Shown: positions 5,050-5,096 of the stretch, in pieces | How the letters are laid out: each line of letters begins with the position of its first letter | How positions within the stretch are numbered: the stretch's first letter is position 1 | NCBI GenBank assembly: GCA_031282535.1 | Contig: JAITDM010000067.1 | Span: forward strand, 1-5,096 | Source of the DNA: Oscillospiraceae bacterium | Lineage (GTDB): Bacteria; Bacillota; Clostridia; Oscillospirales; UBA929 | Length of the DNA stretch: 5,096 nt | Direction of reading: 5' to 3' | Position numbers and translations under genes: made by a program | The notes under the pieces: model-generated | Told to the model about the DNA's origin: nothing | What the model saw: only the letters and a program-made list of their open reading frames with translations | The model's database searches: none

Positions 5050-5096
5050 ATGAAGATCGTGTTCGACCCCCGTGTAAAGCTGCTGATACTCGCGCT
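5050..5096 (+). CDS. Probable ECF transporter T subunit (partial)
   Basis: Only the first 15 codons and two further bases are inside the window; the gene runs off the right edge. The visible start, MKIVFDPRVKLLILA, matches the typical beginning of the transmembrane T component (EcfT/CbiQ type) of energy-coupling-factor vitamin or metal importers, where a DPRTKLL-like motif precedes the first membrane helix. The ATG at 5050 is favoured by GGGAGG about 11 nt upstream. An in-frame ATG at 5026 would add 8 residues (MPWEESCG) and has no clear Shine-Dalgarno. The call rests on a very short segment, so another membrane protein is possible. Confidence 0.55.
   Translation, partial: MKIVFDPRVKLLILA

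Overview
The window reads as a GC-rich Firmicutes chromosome, most likely a high-GC member of the Clostridia. The evidence is the gene order rplS, lepB, ylqF/rbgA, rnhB (a Firmicutes arrangement), strong Shine-Dalgarno sequences, near-consensus sigma-A promoters, and proteins that resemble Clostridia families. Genus cannot be decided from the sequence alone. It is mostly core chromosome, and I see no phage, transposase, CRISPR array or defence system.

Left part, minus strand (1-2890). rplS (ribosomal protein L19) has its own near-consensus promoter, a structured leader of about 100 nt and a perfect-palindrome terminator. Below it a second transcript starts at a TATAAT box and carries lepB (signal peptidase I), ylqF/rbgA (50S assembly GTPase) and rnhB (ribonuclease HII). 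lepB/ylqF overlap as TAATG and ylqF/rnhB as ATGA, so the three are probably translationally coupled. A 7-bp tandem repeat at the left edge supplies the last codons and stop of rnhB.

Middle (2862-3150). Two strong promoters point away from each other, one for rplS and one for a tRNA-Leu(CAG) gene with encoded CCA. A long hairpin follows the tRNA gene at once.

Right part, plus strand (3164-5096). A formate/nitrite-family (FNT) channel gene is followed after 2 nt by a VanW-family gene, so the two form a tight pair. No separate promoter is visible for the pair; it may depend on read-through from the tRNA promoter. A strong intrinsic terminator follows vanW. About 84 nt further on, the first 15 codons of a probable ECF-transporter transmembrane (T) subunit run off the edge.

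The points most worth a second look are the FNT-VanW pairing, the alternative base pairing between the vanW terminator and the leader of the last gene, the rplS leader, and the heptamer array at the rnhB stop. None of them amounts to a clearly new system on sequence alone.
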